Assembly (NCBI GenBank): GCA_965221555.1
Contig: OZ244895.1
Span: 744,001 to 808,000 of the forward strand
Length of the DNA stretch: 64,000 nt
Origin: JAJEAD01 sp965221555
GTDB taxonomy: Bacteria > Pseudomonadota > Gammaproteobacteria > HK1
Reading direction: 5' to 3'
Made by a program: the position numbers and the translations under genes. This document shows positions 35,715-44,101 of the stretch, piece after piece. Within the stretch, counting starts at the first letter, position 1. Every line of letters starts with the position of its first letter. Below the pieces are notes generated by a model. It searched no databases, had not been told where the DNA came from, and worked only from the letters and a program-made list of their open reading frames with translations.

Positions 35715-37967
35715 TCAGTTCCGGACGCGACGCATCGCCCGCCACACCCGCTCCGGGGTGGCGGGCATGTCGATGTCCTGGGCGCCGGTGGCGTCGGCGA
35801 CCGCGTTCATGAACGCGGCCGGCGCACCGACGCATCCGAGCTCGCCCACGCCCTTGGCGCCGATGGGGTTGTTCTCGGTGGGGATGTCGGCGGGGTGCAT
35901 TTCGAACTTGGGGAAGTCGTCGGCGCGCGGGAGCGCGTAGTCCATGAGCGAGCCCGAGAGCAGCTGTCCCGAGCCGTCCTCGTAGCGCACCTGCTCGCGC
36001 CAGGCCTGCCCGAGGCCCTGGGCGATTCCGCCGTGAAGCTGGCCGTCGACGATCGCCGGATCGATGCGCCGTCCGACATCGTTCACGCCGACCAGCCGTT
36101 CGACTTCCACCGCACCGGTCTCGGGGTCGACCTCGACCTCGCAGGCGTAGGCGCCGTTGGGGATGGTGGAGACCATGCCCTCGAAGTCCGCGTTCGCACC
36201 GCAGTCGCGGGCGGTGTGCGCCCGGTCTGCGAGCGCGGCCCCGAGCTCCAGGAGCCCGACTCCGACATCGGTGCCGGGCACCGCGAAACGACCGGACTCG
36301 AAGCGGATGTCCTCGCGCGCCGCCTCCAGCCTTTCCGCGGCATGGGGCGCAAGGCTGGCGACGAGCCGGTCGGCGGCGCGCAGCAAGGTGGTGCCCGAGC
36401 ACTGCAGCGAGGCCGACCCTCCGGTTGCGGCTCCGCGCGCGGGAAGCAGCGCGGTGTCGCCCTGGATCAGCTCCACCGCCCCCACCGGCACGCCGAGGTG
36501 CCGGGCCAGGAGCAGGGGGAAGGTTGTCTCGTGTCCCTGCCCGATCGCTTGCTGCCCGACGCGGGCGACGAGTCGGCCTTTCGCGTTCACCTCTACCCGC
36601 GTGGTCTCGCCGGTTCCGGCGCCCGCGGTGTGCAGGTAGAGTCCGAGGCCGAATCCGCGCCGTCGGCCCGTGGCGGCACTCGCGGTCCGGCGCGATTCGA
36701 AGGAGTCCCAGTCCGCGGCGTGCAGGGCCGCGCGCATCACCCCGGGGAAGTCGCCGCAGTCCCAGGTCTCGCCGTTCGACGCGCGATAGGGCATCTCGCG
36801 GGGGGTGACGAGATTGCGCTCGCGCAACGCCATGCGGTCGATCCCGATCTCTCGGGCCGCCGCGTCCATCAGTCGCTCCATCAGGTACACCCCCTCCGGC
36901 TTGCCCGCGCCGCGTAGCGCGTCGACGGGAGCGGTGTGGGTGTAGGCGGCGCGCATCGTCAGGTCGAGTGCGGGTATACGGTAGAGGTTGGGCAGGGAGC
37001 GACCGAAGCCGATTACCGGAGAGGCGCTCGCCATCGCGGAAGCGTAGGCGCCGAGGTCGCCGTGAGTGACGCAGCGTAGCGCCAGTATGCGTCCCGCCCC
37101 GTCGAGGGCGAGCTCGGCGACGCTGTGGTGGTCTCGGGCGTGCGTGTCGGTGAGCGCCGCCTCGGTCCGTGTCGACACCCAGCGCACCGGTGCGCCGAGC
37201 ACTCGCGCCGCGATCAGCACCGCGCTCTGCTCCGGGAAGCTCACGAGCTTCATCCCGAAGCTCCCGCCGACCTCCGGAGTCACCACGCGAAGCCGTCGGT
37301 CTTCGATGCCGAGCGTCGCGGCGATCAGGGTCCGCATCAAGTGCACGCCCTGGCTCTGGGTATCGAGCCGCCAGGCGCCGCTCCCGGCGTCGTAGCGTCC
37401 GAGCGCGGAGCGGGTCTCGATCGGCGCCGCCCACATCCGATGGTTCTTGTGCTCGACCCGGACGGTGTGGGCAGCCTCCGCGAATGCCGCCGTCGCCGCC
37501 TCGGGGTCGCCTGCCCTGCGCACTACCGCGACTTCGTCGCTCGTGCGCGGGTCGAGCACCGCGGGCAGGGGCTCGTAGTCGACCTCTATCCGCTCCGCCG
37601 CGTCGGCGGCGGCGTCGATCGATGTCGCCACCACCATCGCCACCGGGTCGCCGACGAAGCGTGTCTCGTCGACCGCCAGCACGTTGCGGGTCGGAGCATG
37701 GAAGGGGGTGCCGTCGCTGCTCTCGATCGGGCGCGCGCAGGGGAGTGGCCGTGCGCCCTGCGCGAGGAAGTCCCGCCCACTGAAGACGCCTCGCACGCCG
37801 TCGATCTCCCGCGCCGCGTGCGCGTCGAAGCTCGCGATGCGCGCGTGCGCATGCGGCGAGCGCACGAAGACCGCGTGCAGACAGTGCGCGGTGTCCAGAT
37901 CCTCGACGAAGCGGCCCCTTCCCCGCAGCAGGCGCTCGTCCTCGAAGCGGTGGATGCGGGTCGCCAT
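35715..37967 (-). CDS. Xanthine-dehydrogenase-family molybdopterin-binding large subunit
   Basis: Molybdenum hydroxylase large subunit (750 aa), the part that holds the molybdopterin cytosine dinucleotide cofactor. Visible are the N-terminal Ald_Xan_dh domain (FVGDPVAMVVA), GGSFGMKLVSFPEQ, the active-site loop as DALRGAGKPEG, GQGHETTFPLLLA, and GAKGVGELGCVGAP with the catalytic Glu. The loop lacks the Cys of form I CO dehydrogenase (AYRCSFR), so CO oxidation is unlikely; the loop fits form II and other dehydrogenases. The FAD and [2Fe-2S] partner subunits normally encoded next door are absent on both sides. Confidence 0.88.
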   Translation of the reverse strand: MATRIHRFEDERLLRGRGRFVEDLDTAHCLHAVFVRSPHAHARIASFDAHAAREIDGVRGVFSGRDFLAQGARPLPCARPIESSDGTPFHAPTRNVLAVDETRFVGDPVAMVVATSIDAAADAAERIEVDYEPLPAVLDPRTSDEVAVVRRAGDPEAATAAFAEAAHTVRVEHKNHRMWAAPIETRSALGRYDAGSGAWRLDTQSQGVHLMRTLIAATLGIEDRRLRVVTPEVGGSFGMKLVSFPEQSAVLIAARVLGAPVRWVSTRTEAALTDTHARDHHSVAELALDGAGRILALRCVTHGDLGAYASAMASASPVIGFGRSLPNLYRIPALDLTMRAAYTHTAPVDALRGAGKPEGVYLMERLMDAAAREIGIDRMALRERNLVTPREMPYRASNGETWDCGDFPGVMRAALHAADWDSFESRRTASAATGRRRGFGLGLYLHTAGAGTGETTRVEVNAKGRLVARVGQQAIGQGHETTFPLLLARHLGVPVGAVELIQGDTALLPARGAATGGSASLQCSGTTLLRAADRLVASLAPHAAERLEAAREDIRFESGRFAVPGTDVGVGLLELGAALADRAHTARDCGANADFEGMVSTIPNGAYACEVEVDPETGAVEVERLVGVNDVGRRIDPAIVDGQLHGGIAQGLGQAWREQVRYEDGSGQLLSGSLMDYALPRADDFPKFEMHPADIPTENNPIGAKGVGELGCVGAPAAFMNAVADATGAQDIDMPATPERVWRAMRRVRN

Positions 37968-37991
37968 GTCTCTCCGGTCACGATCTTGCCG

Positions 37992-38678
37992 CTACCAGGG
38001 CAGACGTTTCCCCTGGAAGTCCAGGAGCGTGCCGGAGTGTTCCCGGGCGCTCTGCGCGATGACTTGCCGCATGCCCCGGACGCTCTCCCGCGGCGAGACC
38101 GGCGCCGCGTCGCCGCCCATGTCGGTACGTACCCAGCCGGGGTGCAGCGCGAGCACGCTGATGCCGCGTCCGGCGAGGTCCCTCGCAAGGTTGACCACCA
38201 CCATGTTGAGCCCGGTCTTCGACGACTGGTAGATGTAGCCGCCGCCTTCGTCCACGCTCGCGATCGAGCCGGAGATGCTCGACACGAAGGCCATGCAGCG
38301 CAGGGAACTCGCCGCCACGTGGGGGACGAATGCCTCCGCGACGCGGTAGGGCGCGATCACGTTGGTGCGCCAGACCTGCTCCCAGGAGTCGTAGTCGAGC
38401 GCGCCGAAGTCCTGCCTCCCGCCGAAGATGCCGGCGTTGTTGATGAGCAGGTCGATCGGCTCGCGCTCAAGCGTCGCGGTGAGGGCGGCGATATCCGTGG
38501 CGTTCGTGACATCCAGACGGTGGAGCTGAGCGTCGTGGCCCTCGAGGGAGCGGCTCAAGCCTTCCGCCGCTTCCGGGCGGCGACAGCACGCGTGCACCCG
38601 CCATCCGTCGGCGGCAAAGGCGCGTGCGAGTTCGAGCCCGATCCCGCGGCTCGCGCCGGTAATCAGAACGCTGGACAT
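37992..38678 (-). CDS. SDR-family NAD(P)-dependent oxidoreductase
   Basis: Classical short-chain dehydrogenase of 228 aa: TGASRGIGLELARAF (cofactor), LLINNAG, Ser in FVSSISG, Tyr-x3-Lys in YIYQSSKTGLN and the HPGWVRTDMGG segment. It begins 24 nt upstream of the molybdenum hydroxylase and is likely co-transcribed with it. It is a paralogue of the SDR at 39004, with the same ending pattern (LPW against YPW). Confidence 0.9.
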   Translation of the reverse strand: MSSVLITGASRGIGLELARAFAADGWRVHACCRRPEAAEGLSRSLEGHDAQLHRLDVTNATDIAALTATLEREPIDLLINNAGIFGGRQDFGALDYDSWEQVWRTNVIAPYRVAEAFVPHVAASSLRCMAFVSSISGSIASVDEGGGYIYQSSKTGLNMVVVNLARDLAGRGISVLALHPGWVRTDMGGDAAPVSPRESVRGMRQVIAQSAREHSGTLLDFQGKRLPW

Positions 38679-38767
38679 CTCCGGACCCTCCTTTCGTCGA
38701 CCTGCCCGCGGCGGCTACTCGTTTCTCATGGATTCCCGCTCTCGCGGGGGGCGGCCCTGACCGACCC

Positions 38768-38890
38768 GCTTCCCCGATACGCGGTTGCGGACGCGATTGC
38801 GCCGGCATGGACTGCCTTGAGCGCGGTGCGGACGCTCGCCTCAGCGTCCAGGTAGATCTGCGCAGCCTTGCCTGAGGTATCGGCAAAGTG
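38768..38890. repeat. Degenerate copy of intergenic repeat family A
   Basis: GCTTCCCCGATACGCGGTTGCGGACGC resembles the family left end in the copy at 55329 (CTTCACCGATTTCCTATTGCGGACGC, split here by substitutions), and GGTATCGGCAAAGTGT resembles the right end. The middle does not align well. The remainder of the 325-bp gap between the two SDR genes shows nothing else. Confidence 0.35.
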
Positions 38891-39003
38891 TGACGTTTGG
38901 CGCGGGAATGATGAGGCATGGCGTGCGGCATTCCCTCTGGTGGCGGGAGTCCGTGGCCGGGGCGTCCCGCGCGAGCGCGCAGTGGCCCTCCACCGTGGTG
39001 GGC

Positions 39004-39684
39004 CTACCACGGGTATATCTCGCCGGTGTGGCGCCGGAAGCCGCCGGAGTCGGCCGGTCCGAGCCGCGCAATCAGTGCGCGCATCGCGGACACGCTCTCT
39101 TGCGGCGTGAGGTCGGCGTCCGGGCCGCTCATGTCGGTCGCCACGAAGCCCGGAGAGAGGGCAACCACCGTGATGCCGCGCGCGCGCAGGTCGAAGGCCA
39201 TGCCGCGGGTGATCATGTTGAGCGCCGCCTTCGTGGAGTTGTAGGGGTAGGCGCTCGGGTTGTCTTCCCTGGCCAGACTTCCGTTGCCGCTCGAGATTTG
39301 CACGATGCGCTTCTGGGCGCTCGCCGCCACGTGCGGGGCGAACGCTTCGCACATCGCCATGTTGCCGAGCACATGTACCCGCAGCTCCTGCATCCAGAGC
39401 GCGTCTTCGCTGCGGCCGAACCCCTCGTCCTCGTCGCCCCCCCACAATCCGGCGTTGTTGACGAGCAGATCGATCGCGGTGCCTTCGAGGTCCCGGGCGA
39501 GCTCCCGGATGCGTGCGCGTTCCCTTACGTCCAGTCGGAATCGCTCGATGCCCGCGTCATCGAACGGTGCGGCGTTGTCCGGATCGCGCATCGTCGCGAG
39601 TACTCGCCATCCCTCGGCCGCGTACTGGCGGCAGAACTCGCGCCCGAGGCCGCGGCTCGCCCCCGTGACCAGCACTGTCGGCAT
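39004..39684 (-). CDS. SDR-family NAD(P)-dependent oxidoreductase
   Basis: A 226-aa short-chain dehydrogenase: TGASRGLGREFCRQYA, LLVNNAGLWGG, QISSGNGS, Tyr-x3-Lys in SAYPYNSTKAALN, SPGFVATDMSGP. Its closest visible relative is the neighbouring SDR at 37992, with which it shares overall layout, so a local duplication is likely. It lies 81 nt downstream of the MttB-like gene on the same strand. The substrate is unknown. Confidence 0.9.
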   Translation of the reverse strand: MPTVLVTGASRGLGREFCRQYAAEGWRVLATMRDPDNAAPFDDAGIERFRLDVRERARIRELARDLEGTAIDLLVNNAGLWGGDEDEGFGRSEDALWMQELRVHVLGNMAMCEAFAPHVAASAQKRIVQISSGNGSLAREDNPSAYPYNSTKAALNMITRGMAFDLRARGITVVALSPGFVATDMSGPDADLTPQESVSAMRALIARLGPADSGGFRRHTGEIYPW

Positions 39685-39727
39685 GGCAGCTCCCTCCTCG
39701 AGATGAATCCGCTGATGATAGTGTGCC

Positions 39728-39765
39728 TGGCGTCGGCCAACCGAGAAATCGGTGAAGCTGCGCGT
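39728..39765. repeat. End fragment of intergenic repeat family A
   Basis: TGGCGTCGGCCAACCGAGAAATCGGTGAAG matches the right end of family A (TGGCGTCC, then AAATCGGTGAAA) as in the copy at 7591-7759. Only the terminal 38 bp are present. It abuts the stop codon of the MttB-like gene. Confidence 0.55.
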
Positions 39766-41289
39766 TCAGTGCCACGCGTCCGGCATGCTCTCCTTGCGCC
39801 GGGCGATGAAGGCGAGGAGTGCCTCGTCGGTCGCCGGATCGAGAGGCGGCGCCTCGTACTCGGCCAGCATCGCCTTCCACCGCTCGCAGGCCCGGATCGC
39901 GGAGTCCTTCGACCCGTTCTCCTGCCACTGTTCGAAGCTCTCCGAGTCGGACATCGTCGCCTCGTAGTAGGCGGTCTCGTAGTTGGCGAGAGTGTGCGAG
40001 GACCCGAGAAAGTGTCCGCCCGGCTGCACCTCTTCGTAGGCGCCGTGGGCGAGTGCGTTGTCGTCGGTGGGGAGCCCCGCCATCAGGGTGTGCAGGGCGC
40101 CGAGGCGGTCCGCATCCTGGATCAGTTTTTCGTATCCCGTCACCAGACCGGACTCCAGCCAACCCGCGGCGTGCAGTACGTAGTTCGCGCCTCCGAGCGC
40201 GGTGGAGTGGATGCTGTCCGCGCTCTCGAAAGCGGCCTGCGCATCGGGGACCTTGGAGGCGGTGAGCGAGCCGCCGCAGCGAAGCGGCACGCCGAGGCGC
40301 CGCGCGAGCTGACCCACCACGTAGTTCGACATCGTGGCCTCCGGCATGCCGAAGGTGGGCGCGCCCGAGCGAAGCGACATCGAGGAGAGGAAGTTGCCGA
40401 GCACCACGGGTGCGCCGGGACGCACGAGCTGGCTGAGCGCCACCCCGGCCATGCCCTCCGCCAGGGCCTGGGCGAGCGCGCCGGCGGTGGTGACCGGACC
40501 CATCGCGCCCCCGAGGATGAAGGGCGCGATGACGATGCCCTGATTCGCGCCGCAGTAGGTCCGGATGGCATGCGTTGCCACCTTGTCGAACATGAGCGGC
40601 GAGTTGGCGTTGATGTTGCCCATGATGACGCAGCATCGCTCCAGGGTCTCGGTCCCGAACAGGATGCGCGCCATCTCGACGGAGTCCTCGCAGCGCGATA
40701 TCTCCGTGATCGAGCCGAGGAAGGGCTTGTCGGAGTAGCGGATATGGGAATACACCATGTCGAGGTGCCGCTTGTTCACGGGCACGTCGCAGGGTTCGCA
40801 GGTGGTGCCGCCGGAGTGGTGCAGCCAGGGCAGCATGCAGGTGAGCCGCACGAGGTTCCTGAAGTCCTCGATGGTGCCGTAGCGGCGGCCCCGCTCGAGG
40901 CAGCGCACGAAGGGTGGGCCGTAGACCGGGGCGAACACGCAGTGCCGTCCGCCGATGCGCACGCTGCGCCGCGGGTTGCGGGCCACCTGCACGAACTCCC
41001 GCGGCGCCTGGGCGCAAAGCGCGCGGGCCAGATCCGCCGGGATGCGCACCCGTTCGCCCTCGACATCGGCGCCCGCCTCTCGCCAGAGCGTGAGCGTCTG
41101 CGGATCGTCGCGGAAGTCGACCCCGACCTCTTCCAGCAGCGTGTCCGCGCGTCTTTCGATCCTGACCAGTGCCTCTTCGTCCGCGAACTCGTAGCAGGGA
41201 ATGTGTCGCGTGAGGTAGGCGGGAGCGCTTGCCGACTCCGCGCGCTTCGCCTGACGCTCCCGGCGCCCCCGCCTTCTCGATTCGTTCAT
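39766..41289 (-). CDS. Trimethylamine methyltransferase (MttB) family protein, non-pyrrolysine
   Basis: A 507-aa protein of the MttB superfamily, which transfers methyl groups from quaternary or tertiary amines to a corrinoid protein. Family patterns include LLEEVGVDFRDDPQTL near the N-terminus, HHSGGTTCEPCDVPV, and GGSLTASKVPDAQAAFESAD. There is no in-frame amber codon, so it is not the pyrrolysine-type TMA enzyme; characterised non-Pyl relatives act on glycine betaine, proline betaine or carnitine. No corrinoid protein or reactivase gene is adjacent, so the methyl acceptor is unclear. It is probably co-transcribed with the SDR at 39004. Confidence 0.85.
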   Translation of the reverse strand: MNESRRRGRRERQAKRAESASAPAYLTRHIPCYEFADEEALVRIERRADTLLEEVGVDFRDDPQTLTLWREAGADVEGERVRIPADLARALCAQAPREFVQVARNPRRSVRIGGRHCVFAPVYGPPFVRCLERGRRYGTIEDFRNLVRLTCMLPWLHHSGGTTCEPCDVPVNKRHLDMVYSHIRYSDKPFLGSITEISRCEDSVEMARILFGTETLERCCVIMGNINANSPLMFDKVATHAIRTYCGANQGIVIAPFILGGAMGPVTTAGALAQALAEGMAGVALSQLVRPGAPVVLGNFLSSMSLRSGAPTFGMPEATMSNYVVGQLARRLGVPLRCGGSLTASKVPDAQAAFESADSIHSTALGGANYVLHAAGWLESGLVTGYEKLIQDADRLGALHTLMAGLPTDDNALAHGAYEEVQPGGHFLGSSHTLANYETAYYEATMSDSESFEQWQENGSKDSAIRACERWKAMLAEYEAPPLDPATDEALLAFIARRKESMPDAWH

Positions 41290-41691
41290 GCCGCGGGGCG
41301 GTGCGGGCGTCTTCGGGGCGCGGAGGCAGAGCTCGTTTCAGGTGTGCTTGGTTTCACTTGAGTGCGGCGTGCGGGCAGTGCTCCCGCAACGAGGATAGAG
41401 GCAGCGCCGCACCGCATACAACGCCGGCGAGCCGAGTCGCTTCGCCCGGCACCTGTAGCACTCGCAGTACCGGTTCGCCGTCCGCCCCGTTTCCCCGATC
41501 CTCGAAGAGAGGGGCGCGGATACCGATAGGGGCAAGGTCGCCGCGAGTCGGGGCGCGCGGGCGCGATTCGCAAGCAAGAGCGAGCGGCCAGCCTTCCGGT
41601 GCGATTTCCGACCTCTTGCAAGACCCCGGGCGGGTCGGCGACGTATATCGAGGGGCCGGGAGTGTCATCCGGGTCGCGGTCTCGTCGTAAC
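41290..41691. other. Divergent intergenic region, nothing recognised
   Basis: About 400 bp between the MttB-like gene and the amidase. A small hairpin TGCGGG/CCCGCA near 41376 has no T-run. Short open frames in it have no family similarity. It presumably holds the two divergent promoters, but I cannot place them. Confidence 0.3.
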
Positions 41692-43152
41692 ATGGAAGAG
41701 TCCCTGACCGAAATACGGAGTCGCTTGATGGACAGAGGTCTGTGGAGCCGGAGCGCGGTGGACCTCGCCGCGATGATCCGGGCGCGCGAGGTGTCCTGCG
41801 TCGAGGTGACGGAGTCGGTGCTCGGGCGCGTGGCCGCCCACAACGGCCGTCTCAACGCCATCGTCTCGGACTGCTCCGAGGAAGCGATGCGCGTCGCCGC
41901 GGACCGGGACCGGGAGGTTGCCGCGGGTGCGGCCCTCGGGCCGCTGCACGGGGTTCCGGTGACGATCAAGGAGAACATCGATGTCGCCGGACAGGCCACG
42001 CCGAACGGTCTGCCCGCCTTCGCGGACCTAATCGCGCCGGATCATTCGCCGGTGGTGCGCAACCTCCTCGACGCCGGGGCAATCATCGTCGGGCGCACCA
42101 ACACCCCCGAACTCTCCATGCGCGCGACCACGGACAATCCGCTGCGGGGGCGCACCTTCAACCCCTGGGACCCGGACGCGTCTCCGGGCGGCTCTTCGGG
42201 CGGGGCCTCGGCCGCGGCGGCCATGGGCTTCGGGCCGATCCATCATGGCAACGACATCGGCGGCTCGCTGCGCTACCCGGCCTTCGCGTGCGGGTTGGCC
42301 ACCGTGAAGCCGACCTTCGGGCGGGTGCCCGCGTTCAACCCCAGCGCCTCGGCCGAGCGCGGCCTCCTCGCCCAGCTCATCTCCGTGCAGGGGGCGATCT
42401 GCCGCGAGGTGCGGGACGTGCGCCTCGCGACGCGGGTGATGTCCCGGGGTGACCCGCGCGATCCGTGGTGGGTGCCGGTGCCCTTCGACGGGCCGCGCCT
42501 CGACCCGCCCATCCGGGTCGCGCTCAGCACCGAGAGCTACGGCTATCCCGCCCATCCGGAGATTCTGGCGGGGGTGGAGCGCGCCGCGCAGTGGCTGCGC
42601 GAGGCCGGCTACGTGGTGGAGCGGGTGGAGACCCCTTCGGTCAGCCAAGCGGCGCGGGCGTGGTTCGATGTGCTCGCGAGCGAGATTCGCCACTTCCTGG
42701 GGCCGCAGTGCCGGGAACACGGCAGCGAGACCGTTCAGGCAATCTTCGACAACTACGGGCGCATCGGGGATCCGGTGGACGCGGCCGGATACCGGGAAGC
42801 ACTCGCGCAGCGCAGCGCGCTGACCCGGGAGTGGAACGTGTTTCTCGATCGCTATCCGCTGCTGCTGTGTCCATTCCTGATGCGCTCGATGTACGACTGG
42901 GACTACGACGCGAGGGGGCTCGATGCCCTGCGCGACCTCTTCGGCGCCGCGGCCTACAACAAGGCGGCCAACTACTTGAGCCTGCCCGCGGGCGTGGTGC
43001 CGATCGGATTCGCGGAAGGGCGCCCGGCCGGCGTGCAGATCATCGGGCGCCGATTCCGCGAAGACCTGATCCTCGACGCCCTGGAGGTCATCGAGTCCTC
43101 GGTCGGGATCCTGGCGCACACCCTCTGGCGGCGTGAAGACGAGGCGGCGTGA
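41692..43152 (+). CDS. Amidase-signature-family amidase
   Basis: Serine amidase using the Ser-cisSer-Lys triad. Lys93 is in TIKENIDVAG, the cis-Ser is Ser168 in SPGGSSGGASAAAA, and the nucleophile is Ser192 in GNDIGGSLRYPA; the spacing of 24 residues between the serines is canonical. It has 486 aa from the ATG at 41692 (MEESLTEIRSRLMDRG); a later ATG (MDRGLWSRS) at 41728 is possible. Its neighbours downstream are a DUF1989 protein and a DDAH-like enzyme, which suggests amide or guanidine nitrogen release. The substrate cannot be named. Confidence 0.9.
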   Translation: MEESLTEIRSRLMDRGLWSRSAVDLAAMIRAREVSCVEVTESVLGRVAAHNGRLNAIVSDCSEEAMRVAADRDREVAAGAALGPLHGVPVTIKENIDVAGQATPNGLPAFADLIAPDHSPVVRNLLDAGAIIVGRTNTPELSMRATTDNPLRGRTFNPWDPDASPGGSSGGASAAAAMGFGPIHHGNDIGGSLRYPAFACGLATVKPTFGRVPAFNPSASAERGLLAQLISVQGAICREVRDVRLATRVMSRGDPRDPWWVPVPFDGPRLDPPIRVALSTESYGYPAHPEILAGVERAAQWLREAGYVVERVETPSVSQAARAWFDVLASEIRHFLGPQCREHGSETVQAIFDNYGRIGDPVDAAGYREALAQRSALTREWNVFLDRYPLLLCPFLMRSMYDWDYDARGLDALRDLFGAAAYNKAANYLSLPAGVVPIGFAEGRPAGVQIIGRRFREDLILDALEVIESSVGILAHTLWRREDEAA

Positions 43153-43177
43153 GTGGAAACGGCAGCCAACCCCCAGG

Positions 43178-43341
43178 TTTCACCGAATTCTCAACTGGCG
43201 GGCGCCAATATGCTCGCGGTTGCGGGCCGTAATCCCTCGAGGCGCTGCGTCACTTTCCGGCTCGCCGTTGCGCGTCTTTATAATCCGTGCGCCCTGCAAT
43301 CGCGGCATCTGCGCGTCCGAAGCGGCCGAAAATCGGTGAAA
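43178..43341. repeat. TIR-flanked intergenic repeat, family A, short copy abutting a start codon
   Basis: Left end TTTCACCGAATTCTC at 43178 and right end AAATCGGTGAAA ending at 43341. The middle shares GGCGCCAATATGCTCGCGG, GGGCCGTAATCCCTC and GCGTCTTTATAATCCGTGCG with the copy at 32591. The ATG of the DUF1989 gene begins two bases later, so the element supplies its whole 5' region. Confidence 0.75.
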
Positions 43342-43342
43342 C

Positions 43343-44002
43343 ATGCGGACTGAATTCCAGATGGCGGGCGCCCCATTCGTGCCCGAGGGCGCGACGGTGC
43401 TCGAAGACACGGTGGTTGCGGCGCGCATGCCGTGGAGCGGGCGGGTCGATCGTGGCGAGTACCTGGTACTGGTCGATCTCGAAGGGCAGCAGGCGATCGA
43501 CTTCCTCTGCTTCAACGCCCATGACCCGCGAGAGCGCTACCACGCACCGAACACCATCAAGATTCCGGGCAACATCTACCTGGGCGAAGGCTCCGTGTTG
43601 TGGTCGCTTCGTGCCCGCAAGATGATGACCATCGTCGAGGACACCTGCGGTGGGCACGACACGATATTCGGATGCTGCTCATTCGAGCTCGACGACGTGC
43701 GCTATGGCGCGCGCAATCCCCGGGCCTGCCAGCAGAACTTCGAATCCGAGCTCGTCCGACTCGGGCTCGACCCGACGCTCGTCGCGCCCAACGTCAACTT
43801 CTTCATGCGGGTGCCGGTGGGCGCCGACGGGAGCGCGGCAATCGTGGACGGATGGTCCAGACCCGGTGACCACGTCACGCTGCGCGCGGAGATGGACATC
43901 CTCGTGGTGATCTCGAACTGTCCGGAAGAGATGAACCTGGCTACCGGCGCCGGTCCCACGCCGGTGCGTGCCATCCGGTACAGAGCCGGGGAGGCGGGGT
44001 AG
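43343..44002 (+). CDS. DUF1989 / urea carboxylase-associated family protein (CgdA/CgdB-like)
   Basis: A 219-aa protein of the urea-carboxylase-associated family. Such proteins occur beside urea or guanidine carboxylases, and characterised pairs act as carboxyguanidine deiminases. Conserved parts seen are DLEGQQAIDFLCFNA, EDTCGGHDTIFGCCS, APNVNFFMRVPV, and ISNCPEEMNLATG with the conserved Cys. Only one family member is present here, and there is no carboxylase gene in the window. Start ATG 43343 lies two bases after a repeat element whose CGGTGA may act as a weak ribosome site. Its DDAH-like neighbour also points to guanidino chemistry. Confidence 0.83.
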   Translation: MRTEFQMAGAPFVPEGATVLEDTVVAARMPWSGRVDRGEYLVLVDLEGQQAIDFLCFNAHDPRERYHAPNTIKIPGNIYLGEGSVLWSLRARKMMTIVEDTCGGHDTIFGCCSFELDDVRYGARNPRACQQNFESELVRLGLDPTLVAPNVNFFMRVPVGADGSAAIVDGWSRPGDHVTLRAEMDILVVISNCPEEMNLATGAGPTPVRAIRYRAGEAG

Positions 44003-44101
44003 CCCGCCTCCGCGTCAGGGTGAAACGCGCCGCGCGCCCGCGCGCCGTTCGGGCCGACGAATACACTGTGTCGCCGTTGGCGATGATGGAGGGCGGGTGA
44101 A

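Noticed and set aside
35715..37967. Aerobic CO dehydrogenase large subunit (CoxL form I)
   Set aside because: The active-site loop lacks the Cys of the AYRCSFR motif and the coxS and coxM genes are absent.
39766..41289. Pyrrolysine-type trimethylamine methyltransferase
   Set aside because: There is no in-frame UAG codon and no pyl genes; only the superfamily assignment is kept.
38890..41361. 823-codon open frame on the plus strand
   Set aside because: Antisense to the SDR and MttB-like genes, with no recognisable motifs.
41338..41577. Small Cys-rich open frame on the minus strand (79 codons)
   Set aside because: The cysteine pattern does not fit a known ferredoxin or zinc-ribbon spacing, and there is no ribosome site.
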